Of a DNA stretch of 64,000 nucleotides, positions 33,790 through 43,006 are shown piece after piece. The stretch is from Sphingosinicella microcystinivorans (lineage in GTDB: Bacteria > Pseudomonadota > Alphaproteobacteria > Sphingomonadales > Sphingomonadaceae), in contig NZ_CP116005.1 in the NCBI RefSeq assembly GCF_027941835.1, positions 4,464,035 through 4,528,034 on the forward strand. The letters are read 5' to 3'. The translations under genes and the position numbers were made by a program. Under the pieces are notes generated by a model, which saw nothing but the letters and a program-made list of their open reading frames with translations, had not been told where the DNA came from and searched no databases. Position 1 is the stretch's first letter. Every line of letters begins with the position of its first letter.

Positions 33790-36251
33790 GCGGCCTCTCC
33801 CTTCAGTTGGCGGGCGACGGCATCGAGCAGCCGGGACCGGTCGAACTTGGCGACATACTGGTCGAAGCCCGCCGCCTCGCCCTGCCGCACGTGATCGTCG
33901 CTCGCGAGCGACGAGAGCGCGACCAGCGGCGTCCCGCGCCAGCGGTCGTCGTCCCGCACGGCGCGCGCGAAATCGACGCCCGAGAGGCCGGGCATTTCGA
34001 TGTCGGAGAGGATGAGGTCGAACTGCTCGCCGGAGTCGCGAAGCGCCAGCGCCTCGTCCGCGCTCGCCGCCGTCGTCGCCCGGTATCCGGCGGACGCCAG
34101 CAGCGGTTTCAGCATGTTGCGGAAGAACGCGCTGTCGTCGACAATGAGCACGCGGCGCCCGGCCTTGTCCCCGGCAGCGACGGGCGAGGCCCCACCCGCC
34201 AGCGCGAGATAGTGCGCAACGTCGAGGATCTCCGTGGCGCGCCCCGCGATAACCGCCGTGCCGAGCCGCGCCGGAAGATCGCTCGTCATCGAGATGTCGA
34301 CGTGCGTGTCGACGATGTCGAGCACCTCGTCGACCATCAGCGCCACCATGCCCGCGCCGTTGTCGAAGATCAGTGCGGGCTGGCGACCGGACGAATGCGG
34401 CACTCCGTCTCCATCGACCGCGAGCAACGGCACCAGCGCGTCGCGGTATTGCACGACCGGACGACCTTCGCTCCATTCGACGGCGGCGGCATCGAACTCC
34501 TCGAGCCGTGCGACGAGCGCCAGCGGCACCGCCTTCGGATGCGGACTTCCCGCACGGAACAGGAGCATGGCGTCGGTTTCGACCGCGGCCTCCCGCGCGG
34601 ACGGTACAAGCGGATCGCTGCCGTCACTGTCTCCAGCGATGCCGAGGCTTGCCGCGATCCCGTTCGCGTCGAGGATCATGATGACGGCACCGTCGCCGAG
34701 GATGGCGTTCCCCGAATAGACGCTGAGCGCCTTCAGAATCGGCGCGACCGGCTTCACCACCACCTCTTCGGTATCGAAGATGTTGTCGACGATGAGCCCG
34801 AAGCTGATGTTCCCGGCCCGCGCGACGAGCACGTAGTCGCCCTCAACGCGGCCGCCCCCGATACCGAGCAGCGCGCCGAGATGGATGAGCGGCAGCAATC
34901 GCCCGCGCAGGCGCATAACGGCGGCGTTGTTCACGTGTTCAACGACATGCTCGCTGTTCGGCCCCACGCGCACCAGCTCGACGACCGCCATCTGCGGGAC
35001 CGCGAAGCGCTGGCCGCCCGACGCCACGATGAGCGCGGGCAGGATGGCGAGGGTCAGCGGAATGCGGATCGTGAACAGCGAACCCTTGCCGGGCGTCGAT
35101 TCGATGTCGATCGCACCGCCGATCTTCTCGAGGTTCGCGCGCACCACGTCCATGCCGACGCCGCGCCCGGACACGGACGTCACCTGCTCCGCCGTCGACA
35201 ACCCAGGATGGAACACGAGCCGCTGCGCCTGCTGCGCGGAAAGCTGCACCGCGTCGGTCTCCGTCAAAAGCCGAAGCGCCACGGCCTTTGCCTTGAGCCG
35301 GGCCACGTCGATACCGCGCCCGTCGTCGGCGAGCGTGATGACGATGTGTCCGCCTTCCTGCGCCGCCTTCAGTGCGATGCGGCCACGCAGATCCTTGCCC
35401 GCCGCCTTGCGCTGCTCCGCCGTCTCGATGCCGTGATCCGCGGCATTCCGCACCATGTGCGCGAGCGGATCCTTGATGAGTTCGAGCAACTGGCGATCGA
35501 GTTCGGTCTCGCCGCCGTGCATTTCAAGTTCGATCGGCTTGCCGAGTTCGACCGCGAGACTACGCACCAGCCGCGGCAGCGCGCTCCACGCGTTGCTGAT
35601 CGGCTGCATACGCGTGCGCATGACGCTTTCCTGAAGCTCGCCGACCTGCGCCGACAGCCGTTGCAGCGGCACCGCAAGCCGGTCGTCCTTCAGGGTCCGC
35701 AGGTGTTGCAGAAGCTCGTTGCGCGTCAGCACCAGCTCCGAAACCGTGGTCATCAGCTGTTCGAGGAGCGCGACGGACACGCGGATGGACTGGATGCCCC
35801 GGCCTGCGGCTGCGTCCTGTTCGACAGAAGCCGCCGGCTGCGGCTCGGGCGCCGGTTCCGCCTTCGGCGTTTCGGAGGGTGCGATCGCGGCGTTCAGCCG
35901 CGCGATCTGCACCTCGTCGTCCCCCGCCGGCTCCTTGCCCGACGCCTCGAGCGTCGCGAGGATCGCCTTGATGCCGTCGATCGCGGCGAGTGTTTCGCCG
36001 ACCACGGCGGGAGAGACCTCGGCCTGACCGTCGCGGACCTTGCCGAGCACGGTTTCGGCGGCGTGCGCCAGCCGTTCGAGGCGCGGCAGATTGAGGAAAC
36101 CGCACGTGCCCTTGATGGTGTGCACCAGCCGGAAGATGTTGTTGAGCACGTCGCGATTGCCGGGGTCGCGCTCGAACAGCACGATCTCATTGTCCACGGT
36201 CTGCAGATTTTCGGCCGTTTCGGTCAGAAAATCGCTGAGCAACTCGTCCAT
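33786..36251 (-). CDS. cheA: CheA hybrid histidine kinase with C-terminal receiver
   Basis: An 821-residue CheA. The Hpt domain (1-105) has phospho-His44 in VHTIKGTCGF. After a linker come the dimerisation domain (from about 165), the ATPase (MVRNAADHGIE, a DDGRGID box and a GRGVGMDVV box), a CheW-like domain (about 410-540), a second degenerate CheW-like segment (about 570-690) and a C-terminal receiver (about 700-815) with LILSDIEMPG. The receiver fusion is common in alphaproteobacterial accessory chemosensory systems and may sink phosphate or redirect output. It is the first gene of the che operon, 57 bp after chpT. Confidence 0.93.
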   Translation of the reverse strand: MDELLSDFLTETAENLQTVDNEIVLFERDPGNRDVLNNIFRLVHTIKGTCGFLNLPRLERLAHAAETVLGKVRDGQAEVSPAVVGETLAAIDGIKAILATLEASGKEPAGDDEVQIARLNAAIAPSETPKAEPAPEPQPAASVEQDAAAGRGIQSIRVSVALLEQLMTTVSELVLTRNELLQHLRTLKDDRLAVPLQRLSAQVGELQESVMRTRMQPISNAWSALPRLVRSLAVELGKPIELEMHGGETELDRQLLELIKDPLAHMVRNAADHGIETAEQRKAAGKDLRGRIALKAAQEGGHIVITLADDGRGIDVARLKAKAVALRLLTETDAVQLSAQQAQRLVFHPGLSTAEQVTSVSGRGVGMDVVRANLEKIGGAIDIESTPGKGSLFTIRIPLTLAILPALIVASGGQRFAVPQMAVVELVRVGPNSEHVVEHVNNAAVMRLRGRLLPLIHLGALLGIGGGRVEGDYVLVARAGNISFGLIVDNIFDTEEVVVKPVAPILKALSVYSGNAILGDGAVIMILDANGIAASLGIAGDSDGSDPLVPSAREAAVETDAMLLFRAGSPHPKAVPLALVARLEEFDAAAVEWSEGRPVVQYRDALVPLLAVDGDGVPHSSGRQPALIFDNGAGMVALMVDEVLDIVDTHVDISMTSDLPARLGTAVIAGRATEILDVAHYLALAGGASPVAAGDKAGRRVLIVDDSAFFRNMLKPLLASAGYRATTAASADEALALRDSGEQFDLILSDIEMPGLSGVDFARAVRDDDRWRGTPLVALSSLASDDHVRQGEAAGFDQYVAKFDRSRLLDAVARQLKGEAA

Positions 36252-36308
36252 GTTCCGTCCCGGTCTGTGCGCGCTGCGCCACCTTGACCGGAAGTGGTTA
36301 ATGCCGCG

Positions 36309-36944
36309 CTAAGCGGCGAGGCGCGTTCCGAAGACGAGAACACCTTCGTCGGGCTCGGAAATCTGCAGGCTGCTGCCGGTTTCCTTGAGCAGCAGGTGGA
36401 CGAGGTACGCCGCCGCCGCACGGGGCGTCAGCTGCGCAACATCGGTTTCGCCGCCAAGCGCGGCACGAAGCTCGGGATCGAGGAGCATCCGCGGGCCTTC
36501 CGCGCGCACGGCAAGCTCGACGCCTTCCCCCGTCTGCTCGGCCGCGACGCGAAGCTCGCCGCCGCGCAGCAGCGCGTCTCCGGCGATCATCGCGAGGTTG
36601 AGCAGCAGCTTGACCGCGTCCTTGGGCAGCGCCGGGTTGGCGACCATCCACTGCACCGCGACGCGCCGCTCCGCGCCGAACAGCCCTTCGAGCGCCGCCT
36701 GCGCCTCGCGCGTGTCGACCTGATCGCCGAAGCCGCCCGCCGCGCCGAACGCGAGGCGGAAGAATTTCAGCTTGTTCGCGGTCTGCCGCGCGCTGTCGGA
36801 AAGCAGTTCCATGCAGCGGGCGCGCATCTCGGGATCATGCTCGTCGACGAGCAGTTCCACGCCGTTGTAGAGCGCGCCGACCGGTCCGACGAGATCATGG
36901 CAAAGTCGGGAGCAAAGCAGGCTCGCGAAATCGGCGGAATTCAT
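36309..36944 (-). CDS. chpT: ChpT histidine phosphotransferase
   Basis: A 211-residue protein shaped like a degenerate histidine-kinase dimer. Phospho-His16 is in SRLCHDLVGPVGAL, the motif characteristic of ChpT, and the remainder is an ATPase-like fold without ATP motifs. In Caulobacter ChpT passes phosphate from CckA to CtrA and CpdR. A ctrA gene is present about 14 kb away in this window. The ATG at 36944 has GGGAG about 10 bases upstream. It lies just before cheA on the same strand, so the two may be co-transcribed. Confidence 0.88.
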   Translation of the reverse strand: MNSADFASLLCSRLCHDLVGPVGALYNGVELLVDEHDPEMRARCMELLSDSARQTANKLKFFRLAFGAAGGFGDQVDTREAQAALEGLFGAERRVAVQWMVANPALPKDAVKLLLNLAMIAGDALLRGGELRVAAEQTGEGVELAVRAEGPRMLLDPELRAALGGETDVAQLTPRAAAAYLVHLLLKETGSSLQISEPDEGVLVFGTRLAA

Positions 36945-37009
36945 CCTCTTGCCGCTCCCTCTGGCATCACACGCCCCGCCTAACCGCTCATACGCGGCCG
37001 TGCAAGCGT

Positions 37010-37246
37010 TCAAAACGCGCCGGATTCATCCGAAGAATCCTCGATAATCCGCACACCCATCGCCGATGTGCGGCCGTCTGCAAGTTGCGTCAGCTCGAAT
37101 TCGACACGCTGACCATCGGCAAGCACGGTTATGTTCGATTGATGCAGGGCCGAAACGTGTACGAATACATCGCGCGTGCCGACATCGGGCCTGATGAAAC
37201 CGAAGCCTTTCTTGCGATTGAACCATTTGACTTCACCGCGCGCCAA
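37010..37246 (-). CDS. Cold-shock domain protein (CspA family)
   Basis: A 78-residue single cold-shock domain with both RNA-binding motifs, KGFGFI (RNP1) and VFVHVS (RNP2). It binds single-stranded RNA or DNA and melts secondary structure. The start is TTG at 37246 with GAGAGG six bases upstream. No ATG in frame gives the conserved GEVKWFN N-terminus. Confidence 0.9.
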   Translation of the reverse strand: MARGEVKWFNRKKGFGFIRPDVGTRDVFVHVSALHQSNITVLADGQRVEFELTQLADGRTSAMGVRIIEDSSDESGAF

Positions 37247-37256
37247 CGCTTGCCTC

Positions 37257-37661
37257 TCAGACTTCTTGCACGACCAACGCTTCGAACCGGCCATGTATGG
37301 GGCCGTTTGCGACGACACGGTAGGCTTTTTCGCCGTCCTGCCCCAGAATGAGCCAGATCCACCCCGCATCTCGCGCGCGCTCCGTATCGAGACGCGAGGG
37401 AAACGCCGGCGCATCCGGGTGCGAGTGATAGCAGCCGAGGATTGCGGGGCCGCCGCTCCGCGCACCGCGATGCGCGGCGAAGAGCACTGCGGGGTCGATC
37501 TCGAAGTGCCGCAGCCTTTCGTCCGCGACATTCGCAGCCGCAAGGCCGCTTTCGACCCGGCCGTCGCGCCCCAGCAGCAATCCGCAGGCCTCCTCCGGTG
37601 CGCGCGCGGCGCAATCCGCGCGAATTTCCGCAAATGCCCGCCTTGCAATTCGAAGCATCAT
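37257..37661 (-). CDS. JAB/MPN metalloprotease-like protein
   Basis: A 134-residue JAMM-domain protein. The zinc motif H-S-H-P-x6-S-x2-D is complete in HSHPDAPAFPSRLD, and the catalytic Glu is in PEEACGLLLG. Prokaryotic JAMM proteins cleave ubiquitin-like tails or act with sulfur-carrier proteins, for example in cysteine or thiamine synthesis. No such partner is adjacent. The ATG at 37661 is used; a TTG start at 37679 is possible. It is 10 bp upstream of the csp gene and divergent from rluD. Confidence 0.85.
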   Translation of the reverse strand: MMLRIARRAFAEIRADCAARAPEEACGLLLGRDGRVESGLAAANVADERLRHFEIDPAVLFAAHRGARSGGPAILGCYHSHPDAPAFPSRLDTERARDAGWIWLILGQDGEKAYRVVANGPIHGRFEALVVQEV

Positions 37662-37678
37662 GCCAACATCGCTATCCA

Positions 37679-38629
37679 ATGAGCGGGGGCAAGTCGAACA
37701 TAAGCGTCATCCTTCCGGCCGACGCCGCCGGGCAGCGGCTCGACCGCGCGCTCGCCGACGCCGTGCCGAGCCTGTCGCGCGAGCGGCTGAAGGCGCTGAT
37801 GCTGGACGGCGCGGTGACGGTCGCCGGGCGACGCCCAACCCCGTCGCTGCGTGTCGTCGGCGGTGAAGAGGTGCTCGTCACCGTTCCCGAGGCAATCCCG
37901 GCCACCGCCGAGGCACAGCGGATCCCGCTGAACATCGTCTATGAGGACGCCGACCTCATCGTCATCGACAAGCCCGCTGGCCTCGTCGTGCATCCCGCGG
38001 CCGGGAACCCGGACGGCACGCTGGTGAACGCCCTCCTCCACCACTGCGCCGGGCAGCTTTCCGGGATCGGCGGCGTGGCCCGCCCCGGCATCGTGCACCG
38101 CATCGACAAGGACACCTCCGGGCTTCTGGTCGTCGCCAAGACGGACCTTGCCCACGAAGGCCTCGCCCGTCAGTTCGCCGCGCACAGCATCGGCCGCCGC
38201 TACCTCGCCGTCGTCGCCGGTCGACCCTCGCCGCCCGCCGGTCGAATAGAGGGCGCGATCGGGCGGCATCCGGTGCACCGGAAGAAGATGGACATCGTTT
38301 CGCCCGGAAAGGGCAAGCCCGCGGTGACGCACTACCGCACGCTCCGGCCGCTGAAGGACGCCGCGCTCGTCGAATGCAGGCTGGAGACGGGCCGCACGCA
38401 TCAGGTGCGCGTTCATATGGCGTCAAGCGGGCACCCGTTATTGGGGGACCCACTCTATGGCCGCACACGCGCAGTTCACCGCGATGTCCTCAAATCGCTC
38501 GGGTTCGGCAGGCAGGCGCTCCATGCCCGCTCGCTGCAACTTGTGCATCCGCGCACTCAAGAAAATCTCGCTTTCGAAAGCCCCGTCCCGTCTGATATTC
38601 AGGAACTCATAGAGGCGCTTGCCGTTTGA
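37679..38629 (+). CDS. rluD: RluA-family 23S rRNA pseudouridine synthase (RluD-type)
   Basis: A 316-residue pseudouridine synthase. The N-terminal S4 domain (RLDRALADAVPSLSRERLKA) precedes the catalytic domain with the nucleophile Asp in HRIDKDTSGLLVVAKT. The architecture fits RluD, which modifies helix 69 of 23S rRNA; RluC-type specificity cannot be excluded. The chosen ATG at 37679 gives the natural N-terminus. A much longer upstream reading overlaps the opposite gene. Confidence 0.88.
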   Translation: MSGGKSNISVILPADAAGQRLDRALADAVPSLSRERLKALMLDGAVTVAGRRPTPSLRVVGGEEVLVTVPEAIPATAEAQRIPLNIVYEDADLIVIDKPAGLVVHPAAGNPDGTLVNALLHHCAGQLSGIGGVARPGIVHRIDKDTSGLLVVAKTDLAHEGLARQFAAHSIGRRYLAVVAGRPSPPAGRIEGAIGRHPVHRKKMDIVSPGKGKPAVTHYRTLRPLKDAALVECRLETGRTHQVRVHMASSGHPLLGDPLYGRTRAVHRDVLKSLGFGRQALHARSLQLVHPRTQENLAFESPVPSDIQELIEALAV

Positions 38630-38688
38630 ATCTCGCACGCCCCGCCCCGATACCCGCAGAAATCCTGCCATCACCGAAAGTCGCTGTC

Positions 38689-39597
38689 ATGGCCGAAGCC
38701 AAAGTCCCCGCCACCATTCCCGCCCTCGGCGGTGAAGCCTCGCTGAACCGCTATCTCGCGGAAATCCGCAAGTTTCCGATCCTCGCCCCCGAGGAGGAGT
38801 TCATGCTGGCGAAGCGGTGGCGCGAGCATCAGGACACGGACGCCGCGCACCGGCTGGTGACGAGCCACCTGCGGCTCGTGTCCAAGATCGCCATGGGCTA
38901 TCGCGGCTACGGCCTGCCGGTGAGCGAACTCATCGCGGAGGGCAACATCGGCCTGATGCAGGGTGTGAAGAAGTTCGAGCCCGACAAGGGCTTCCGCCTC
39001 GCGACCTATGCGATGTGGTGGATTCGCGCCTCCATCCAGGAGTTCATCCTGCGCTCGTGGAGCCTCGTGAAGATCGGCACCACGGCGGCGCAGAAGAAGC
39101 TGTTCTTCAACCTCCGCCGCATGAAGGGCCAGATGGGTGCTCTGGAGGAAGGCGACCTCAAGCCCGAGGACGTCGCGAAGATCGCACACGACCTCAATGT
39201 CACGACCGACGAGGTCATCTCCATGAACCGGCGCATGGCGATGGGCGGCGACGCCAGCCTCAATGCGCCACTGCGCGCCGATACCGACGGCGAAGGCCAG
39301 TGGCAGGACTGGCTGACCGACGAGGGCCCCATTCAGGACGAGATCGTCGCCGAGCGCGAGGAAAGCAGCCTGCGCGCCGCGCTGCTCGCCGAGGCCATGT
39401 CCGTGCTGAACGACCGCGAGCGGCACATCCTCACCGAGCGCCGCCTCGCCGAGGAACCGAAGACGCTGGAAGAGCTGAGCCAGGAGTACGACATCAGCCG
39501 CGAACGCGTGCGCCAGATCGAGGTGCGGGCGTTCGAGAAGCTGCAGAAGGCCATCCGCAAGCTGGCGAGCGAACGCCACCTGCTGGAAGACGCGTAG
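38689..39597 (+). CDS. rpoH: RNA polymerase heat-shock sigma factor RpoH (sigma-32)
   Basis: A 302-residue group 3-like sigma-70 factor. Region 2 has NIGLMQGVKKFEPDKGFRL and MWWIRASIQEF. The RpoH-specific box is AAQKKLFFNLRRMKG. Region 4 holds SQEYDISRERVRQIEVRAF. The ATG at 38689 gives the usual length; an in-frame TTG at 38626 overlaps the rluD stop. It should direct heat-shock transcription. The 59-bp leader after rluD is short for a ROSE-type thermometer, and I see none. Confidence 0.95.
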   Translation: MAEAKVPATIPALGGEASLNRYLAEIRKFPILAPEEEFMLAKRWREHQDTDAAHRLVTSHLRLVSKIAMGYRGYGLPVSELIAEGNIGLMQGVKKFEPDKGFRLATYAMWWIRASIQEFILRSWSLVKIGTTAAQKKLFFNLRRMKGQMGALEEGDLKPEDVAKIAHDLNVTTDEVISMNRRMAMGGDASLNAPLRADTDGEGQWQDWLTDEGPIQDEIVAEREESSLRAALLAEAMSVLNDRERHILTERRLAEEPKTLEELSQEYDISRERVRQIEVRAFEKLQKAIRKLASERHLLEDA

Positions 39598-39600
39598 GTC

Positions 39601-40578
39601 CTACTCCGGCTGCCCTGAATCCTTGATGACGGTCAGCGTCCTGCCCGTCTTCGACTTCACGATGGGATCGTCCGTCCCGTAGATCGTGGTGCCGGGCACC
39701 AGCACCGAGCGCACGTCGAGGCGGAACTGGCGCGGCATTCCGATGCTCGCGAACTGCGCACGGTCGAACGGTGCGCCGCTCACATCGCCGGAGCCCGGAA
39801 GCTCGATGTACTGCCAGCGCTCGACGCCGTTCTCGACCGCGGCGAGCGTGATGGCGTGCGTGCCGATCTCGCCTTCGGGGAAGCGTACCTTCGAACGGCC
39901 GATCTCCTTGCCGTTCCTCAGCACCACGATCTGGCTGTCCGCACGGCTGACGAGGATCGTGACGGGACCCTCCGGCGACTTCTCAGGCTGCCAGCGGTAA
40001 CGCAGGTTTTCGAGATCGGTCGAATCCGCCGGGTCCACGGGCAGGAACATGCCTGCGTCGCGTATGTCTGCGGTGTCCGTCCTGTCATCGGCGATGATGA
40101 CCGTCATGCCGAGGCTGGTCGCGCCGTAGAGCTTCTGCGCGAAGGCGAGCGGCATACGGATGCAGCCGTGCGAGGCCGGATAGCCCGGCAGGTTCCCGGC
40201 GTGGAGCGCGATCCCGTCCCACGTCAGCCGCTGCATGTAGGGCATGGGCGCGTTGTCGTAGAGGTTGGAGTAATGCTCCTTCTTCTTCTGAAGGATCGTG
40301 AAGATGCCGGTGGGTGTCGCCTTGCCCTTCTTGCCGGTGGAAACGGTAGTGACACCGATGCGCACGCCGTTCCGGTAAAGCTGCGCGCGCTGCGTGGAGA
40401 GGTCGACGATCAGCATCGCCGGGCCTTCCGGAGCGACGGCATCGTACCACACCCACTCGCCGGGCTTCAGCGCCTCCACGGGCGTCGAGATCGGCATCGA
40501 CTCCTTCGCGCCCTGCGCATGTGCGACAGGTATCGCAAGGACGAGAGCAAGCGCCGTGAGCATCGGATATCGCATCAT
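39601..40578 (-). CDS. L,D-transpeptidase (YkuD domain), exported
   Basis: A 325-residue protein with a signal peptide ending near VAHAQ. The YkuD catalytic motif H-x-GNLPGYPASHGCIRMP, with the active-site cysteine, lies near residues 140-160. A C-terminal part of about 140 residues has a second beta-rich domain. It cross-links peptidoglycan stems (3-3 links) or anchors lipoprotein. The start at 40578 follows GGGGGAAT. It is divergent from mtgA, another wall enzyme. Confidence 0.88.
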   Translation of the reverse strand: MMRYPMLTALALVLAIPVAHAQGAKESMPISTPVEALKPGEWVWYDAVAPEGPAMLIVDLSTQRAQLYRNGVRIGVTTVSTGKKGKATPTGIFTILQKKKEHYSNLYDNAPMPYMQRLTWDGIALHAGNLPGYPASHGCIRMPLAFAQKLYGATSLGMTVIIADDRTDTADIRDAGMFLPVDPADSTDLENLRYRWQPEKSPEGPVTILVSRADSQIVVLRNGKEIGRSKVRFPEGEIGTHAITLAAVENGVERWQYIELPGSGDVSGAPFDRAQFASIGMPRQFRLDVRSVLVPGTTIYGTDDPIVKSKTGRTLTVIKDSGQPE

Positions 40579-40640
40579 ATTCCCCCGAATCTCTTCCCGC
40601 ACCGTTGCAGCACAAACGCGCGCCGCGCTAGAGACGATCC

Positions 40641-41345
40641 GTGGCCAGAGGGCGAAAACAGGGCAAGACATCGTGGGTGGTCCGGTTCGTCGTCCGGCCG
40701 CTGCTCATCGTATTCGCCTTCACGATCCTCTGGGTTCTGCTCTACCGCTTCGTCCCTGTGCCCTTCACCGTGCCGATGGCGAAGGACTTCATCGCCGGCA
40801 AGGATGTGAAGCGCGACTGGACGTCGCTTTCGAACATCGACTCCGATCTGCCCCGCGCCGTGATCGCGGGCGAGGACGCGAAGTTCTGCACGCACTTCGG
40901 CTTCGATACCGAGGCGATCAGCAAGGCCATGGAGGCGAACGCCGAGGGTCGCAAGCTGCGCGGCGGCTCCACGGTGAGCCAGCAGGTGGCCAAGAACGCC
41001 TTCCTGTGGCCGGGCCGCTCGTGGCTGCGCAAGGGGCTGGAGGCTTACTTCACCGTCCTCATCGAGCTCATGTGGAACAAGAAGCGGATCATGGAAGTCT
41101 ATCTGAACGTTGCCGAATTCGGCATCGGCGTCTACGGTGCGGAAGCTGCGGCCCGGCACTATTACGACAAGAGCGCGAAGTCGCTGACGCGCAGCGAGGC
41201 GGCGCGGCTCGTCGCCGTGCTCCCCTCGCCCGTCAAACGCGACGCCCGAAGCCCGCGCGGCTACACCGCGCGCTACGCAAAGCGCATCGAGCGCTGGATA
41301 CGCATCGTCGACAACGACGGGCAGGACAGTTGCCTCGGCATCTGA
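40641..41345 (+). CDS. mtgA: Monofunctional biosynthetic peptidoglycan transglycosylase
   Basis: A 234-residue GT51 glycosyltransferase with one N-terminal transmembrane helix (16-36). The catalytic region AVIAGEDAKFCTHFGFD carries the first Glu (GED motif), GGSTVSQQVAKN is present and LNVAEFG carries the second Glu. It polymerises lipid II glycan strands in the periplasm and has no transpeptidase domain. The start is GTG at 40641 with a GAG seven bases upstream. Confidence 0.93.
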   Translation: MARGRKQGKTSWVVRFVVRPLLIVFAFTILWVLLYRFVPVPFTVPMAKDFIAGKDVKRDWTSLSNIDSDLPRAVIAGEDAKFCTHFGFDTEAISKAMEANAEGRKLRGGSTVSQQVAKNAFLWPGRSWLRKGLEAYFTVLIELMWNKKRIMEVYLNVAEFGIGVYGAEAAARHYYDKSAKSLTRSEAARLVAVLPSPVKRDARSPRGYTARYAKRIERWIRIVDNDGQDSCLGI

Positions 41346-41357
41346 ACGGATGTCACC

Positions 41358-42968
41358 CTACGCCCGCCTGAGCAACCTGCCCAGGAGCGTCCCATCCGCG
41401 AGAATCTCGTGCGCGGCATTGTGCCCCGGCGCGCCGGTGACGCCGCCGCCCGGATGCGTGCCCGCCCCGCACATGTAGAGGCCTTTGAGCGGTCCCCTGT
41501 AGGCGCCGTGCCCGAGCATCGGCCGTGCCGACCAGAGTTGATCGAGCGACATGTGGCCGTGCATGATGTCCCCGCCGACAAGGCCGAACTTGCGTTCGAG
41601 GTCGAGCGGCGAGTGGACCTGCCGCGCGATCACCGACGCCTTGAAGCCGGGCGCGTACCGTTCGACCGTGTCGATGATGACGTCCGCGGCAGCTTCGCGC
41701 TCGTCGTCCCAGCTTCGCCCATCGGGAAGCTCGGGCGCGAACTGCTGGCAGAACAGGCTCGCAACATGCTGACCCGGAGGTGCGAGACTGCCGTCGACGA
41801 TCGAGGGGATCAGCATCTCGACGATTGGGCTTTTCGACATGCCGTACTGCTTCGCATCGAGGAAGGCGCGGTCCATGTAGTCGAGCGTCGGCGCGATGAT
41901 GATACCGCTCTGGAGATGCTCGCCCGCCTCGGGCAGGCTCGAAAAGCGCGGCAGTTCCGATAGCGCCACATTCATACGGAACGTGCCCGATCCGACCTTG
42001 AAAGCGCGGATGCGACGCAGGAAATCGGCCGGAAGGTCGTAGGGTGCGATCATCCGCTCGTAGAGCAGCTTCGGCCCGACGTTGGCGATCACGCGCTCCG
42101 CCGCGATCTCCTCGCCGCCCGCGAGGCGCACGCCCGTCGCCTTGCCACCGTCCACGAGCACCGTCTCGACCGGACTTTCAAGGCTGATCTCGACGCCGAG
42201 GTCGCGGCACACCTTCGCCATGATCTCGGTGATCTTGCCCATGCCGCCGACGCTGTGGCCCCACGCACCCTTCTTGCCGTTCACCTCGCCGAACACGTGG
42301 TGGAGCAGCACGTAGGCCGAGCCCGGCGTGTCGGGCGAGGCGTAGTTGCCGACGACCGCATCGAAGCCGAACGCGGCCTTCACCGCCTCGCTTTCGAACC
42401 AGGAATCGAGGAATGTCCGCGCCGACTTCACGAACAGGTCAAGCACGTCGCGCTGCTTCTCCACGGAGAGGCCCGCGAGGCGGCGTCCCTGTCGCGCGGC
42501 ATCGACCAGCGTCTTCACGCCGTCGCCGACGTTGGGCGGCGCTTTCAGCGACAGGTCGCGCAGCACGTCCGCCACGGTTTCGAGCGCGTCGTAATATTGC
42601 GGCAGCACGTCCGCGTCGTGGTTCGAGAACTTGCGGAACTCGGCCTGCGTCCGCTCCAGACCGCCGCCGAGCAGCAGGTAGCGTCCATCGTCCTGCGGCA
42701 GGAAATTGGAATACGGGCGCTCGATCACGCGGTAGCCGTGGTCGGCGAGCCGCATGTCGGCGATCACCTTGGGATTGAGCAAGCTGACCGTGTAGCTCGC
42801 CACCGAGTTGCGGAAGCCGGGGTGGAACTCTTCCGTCACCGCCGCCCCACCGATCACGTCGCGACGTTCCAGCACGCGCACCTTGAGCCCTGCGCGCGCC
42901 AGATAGAATGCGCAGACAAGCCCGTTGTGGCCGCCGCCGATGATGACGGCGTCATAGCGTTTGGTCAT
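41358..42968 (-). CDS. FAD-dependent oxidoreductase (phytoene desaturase/PYROXD2-like)
   Basis: A 536-residue flavoprotein. The N-terminal dinucleotide motif is IIGGGHNGLVCAFYLARAG with a trailing VLERRDVIGG. The C-terminal FAD segment is GLYMCGAGTHPGGGVTGAPG. This is the CrtI/PYROXD2 family, which includes carotenoid desaturases and many catabolic oxidoreductases. No carotenoid genes are nearby. It lies 38 bp behind the Rieske oxygenase gene on the same strand, so it is probably co-regulated with it by the 20-bp operator and may oxidise or dehydrogenate the same substrate. Confidence 0.88.
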   Translation of the reverse strand: MTKRYDAVIIGGGHNGLVCAFYLARAGLKVRVLERRDVIGGAAVTEEFHPGFRNSVASYTVSLLNPKVIADMRLADHGYRVIERPYSNFLPQDDGRYLLLGGGLERTQAEFRKFSNHDADVLPQYYDALETVADVLRDLSLKAPPNVGDGVKTLVDAARQGRRLAGLSVEKQRDVLDLFVKSARTFLDSWFESEAVKAAFGFDAVVGNYASPDTPGSAYVLLHHVFGEVNGKKGAWGHSVGGMGKITEIMAKVCRDLGVEISLESPVETVLVDGGKATGVRLAGGEEIAAERVIANVGPKLLYERMIAPYDLPADFLRRIRAFKVGSGTFRMNVALSELPRFSSLPEAGEHLQSGIIIAPTLDYMDRAFLDAKQYGMSKSPIVEMLIPSIVDGSLAPPGQHVASLFCQQFAPELPDGRSWDDEREAAADVIIDTVERYAPGFKASVIARQVHSPLDLERKFGLVGGDIMHGHMSLDQLWSARPMLGHGAYRGPLKGLYMCGAGTHPGGGVTGAPGHNAAHEILADGTLLGRLLRRA

Positions 42969-43006
42969 GGCAGCAACCCCTCTGGTCTTTATGTTTCTTT
43001 ATGTTT

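Noticed and set aside
33807..36287. An 826-codon plus-strand open frame
   Set aside because: Antisense to cheA, which has all expected domains.
38630..38688. ROSE-type RNA thermometer before rpoH
   Set aside because: The leader after rluD is only about 59 bases and no stable structure masking the start was seen.
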